From positions 3,484,001 to 3,548,000 of the forward strand of contig CATNEN010000039.1 of the NCBI GenBank assembly GCA_950097015.1: a DNA stretch of 64,000 nucleotides. The letters are read 5' to 3'. The number at the start of each line of letters is the position of its first letter. Position 1 is the stretch's first letter. Below the pieces are notes generated by a model that saw only the letters and a list, made by a program, of their open reading frames with translations, had not been told where the DNA came from and made no database searches. The position numbers and the translations under genes were made by a program. Origin of the DNA: Macrostomum hystrix. Taxonomy: Eukaryota > Platyhelminthes > Macrostomidae. Of this stretch, positions 59,686-64,000 are shown piece by piece.

Positions 59686-59820
59686 CTAGTCACTTCGTCA
59701 TCTACCATATTGTCATTTTTGGATGATGAACTGACCAATTTAAATGGGTGCACTGTTGACAGATGACAAAGTGACCAAGGTCCAACAGTTAATCAATTTG
59801 CAGATGACAAAGTGACTTAG
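59686..59820. mobile_element. 135-bp MITE of the GTCACTTCGTCA family
   Basis: Ends CTAGTCACTTCGTCATCTAC and, inverted, CTAAGTCACTTTGTCATCTG. The sequence between is largely more TTYGTCA-type motifs in both orientations. Homologous to the right end of the element at 37521-38690 (shared GGGTGCTAGTCA). Confidence 0.6.
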
Positions 59821-60288
59821 ATTATACTGATCTGAGAATGAGTATGTAATGAGTATAGTTTGTTTGTATAAGTGTTTGTTTAAGCTCATATACATGTAAG
59901 TTTTTCAGTGCAATTTGCAAGGGGAGATGTACATCTTTATAATCTACTCAGATTTTCATATGTGCTCACTTGCATAACTAGCTCAAAAATTTGTGGCGCC
60001 ACTTGGCTGTGCTTATTGACTATCACTGACTCACTTTGTGTATCTGCATACTTAATATTTAGGTACCCTATTTAGTGCATACAGTGTGTAGCTTGCATAT
60101 GTGGCACGTTACATGCATCTATGCTTAAGTTTGAAACTGTTTGATCACACTATATTGTAGGTGGCACATTGCCATCAGTTGTTTTGTAAAGAATATAAAG
60201 CAATGGCGTAGCAAGGAGGTATCAGTGTATCATATTCTGTTTCTTTGAAAGAAACTTAATTGTTTTTTTATTCTAGATATGCTGGATA

Positions 60289-60930
60289 GGGTAATGTATC
60301 ATCAACTGAACAGTGTATCTTCAAAACTGAACAAGAATTTTGACTCCTTCTTTGGTCTTGTCCAAGACAGAAACTAGCTATTGTGTTTCACAGAATATCT
60401 AATTTGAAAGTCAAAGAAATTATCTACAAGCTAAGGCATGACATGCAATGAAGCATTAAGAGGAAAGAAAGATATTGATGTTTCAGTAGAAATTTCTTAT
60501 CTCAAAAGCATAATTTTTAACAACATTTTTTCAGTATGTACTTTAGACTAAGATTTTATGTTGTTGCTTTCCAATTAAATGACCATAAATGTAGTTATTT
60601 ATAGAGCATGAAAAATGCTTTCAAATGAGATAATTCATGATAGTTCACTCCTTAAAATTAGATTAAACCACTCACTCAAATTGTAAAACCAAACATCAAA
60701 TTATCTGTTTGGTTTGAAGATACATGAAAATCATTGTTCGGTTTTAGATGAAAAACACAAATAACTTTTTTCTTTTTGACGAAATAGCAAAAGCAGGTAC
60801 TTTTTAGAAAGATTTAACTATTTTCTATAACTTGGCTTTTGATTTATCATCATATCTTAAATAGAAAATCTGTAGCTTAGGTTTGAAATAAAAAAATACA
60901 CATTCTTGTTTGGTTGATGATACATTACCC
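60289..60930. mobile_element. 642-bp non-autonomous element, TA-flanked
   Basis: Perfect inverted ends GGGTAATGTATCATCAAC and complement, flanked on each side by TA (60287-60288, 60931-60932). Inverted subterminal copies of TGTATCTTCAAA occur near 60311 and 60710. No transposase. TA flanks suggest mobilisation by a Tc1/mariner-type transposase. Confidence 0.75.
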
Positions 60931-60932
60931 TA

Positions 60933-63654
<2,722 letters not shown>

Positions 63655-64000
63655 TTCGCTGTGCCGCTCCATTTCTTTCTTTTAATTGCTGCTATTGTAT
63701 TTTCTATATTTGTGGTCTTATTTAACTTACTAATTATTTTGCCTTTATGTACCTGCTAAACTGCAGTCAGATTGAAATTACCATGCAGTTACCTTAGTGA
63801 TGTGTGGCAAAATATTTGCTTTAGTTTTAACTACGTTGCTTCTGGCAATTACTTGCGTGGGACGCTCATTATCAGTGGTTTCTTCGTCAACTTAGCAAGA
63901 TTGTTTGTGCTAGACTGATAACTCATGCCATTCACTATTTGTTGTCAAATTATTTCCTACTTGCTCTTATTTGTCTTTTTACGTGAAATTGTTCAAATAT
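63655..64000. other. 3' flank of TMA7
   Basis: 3' UTR and AT-rich spacer; nothing else recognised. Confidence 0.5.

Overview
The window is nuclear DNA from an animal. Six multi-exon or small genes with clear metazoan homologues (alpha-catenin, a PX-SH3-RhoGAP protein, a rhodopsin-class GPCR, SPT6, a branched-chain aminotransferase, TMA7) sit in AT-rich, transposon-bearing DNA. All 27 introns I could place by homology and reading phase are GT-AG. Coding exons are GC-rich and carry CAG (poly-Gln) runs, while flanks and introns are AT-rich or made of minisatellite. Several genes have a strong 3' splice acceptor 23-58 nt before the start codon with no upstream exon that I can see. That would fit spliced-leader trans-splicing, as in flatworms and some other invertebrates. 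A free-living flatworm such as Macrostomum is my best guess, but this is inference.

Layout. 1-3.5 kb: two orphan coding fragments around a 23-bp minisatellite. 4.1-10.2 kb (minus): alpha-catenin, 7 exons. 10.2-14.8 kb: spacer with two short TIR elements. 14.8-20.4 kb (plus): ARHGAP32/33-like RhoGAP, 6 recognised exons. 22.3-28.8 kb (minus): a GPCR whose 4.8-kb first intron holds several minisatellites. 28.8-39.8 kb: spacer with a 21-bp minisatellite, a Tc1/mariner-IS630-type transposon with an apparently intact transposase, and related non-autonomous elements rich in TTCGTC motifs. 39.8-49.7 kb (plus): SPT6, 12 exons. 52.0-56.8 kb (plus): mitochondrial-type BCAT, 4 exons, with a 3-kb array of 27-bp units in intron 2. 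56.8-63.4 kb: AT-rich spacer with small TIR elements. 63.46 kb (plus): TMA7.

The genes do not form a pathway: adhesion, Rho signalling, peptide-type signalling, transcription elongation, amino-acid catabolism and a ribosome-associated factor are simply neighbours. The most striking property is that about half of the introns are filled with a tandem array, usually private to that intron, with units of 20-42 bp. Several arrays repeat a pyrimidine-tract-plus-CAG motif, like a 3' splice site, in every unit. Many long open frames across these arrays, up to 1112 codons, exist because the unit length is a multiple of three; I do not regard them as genes.
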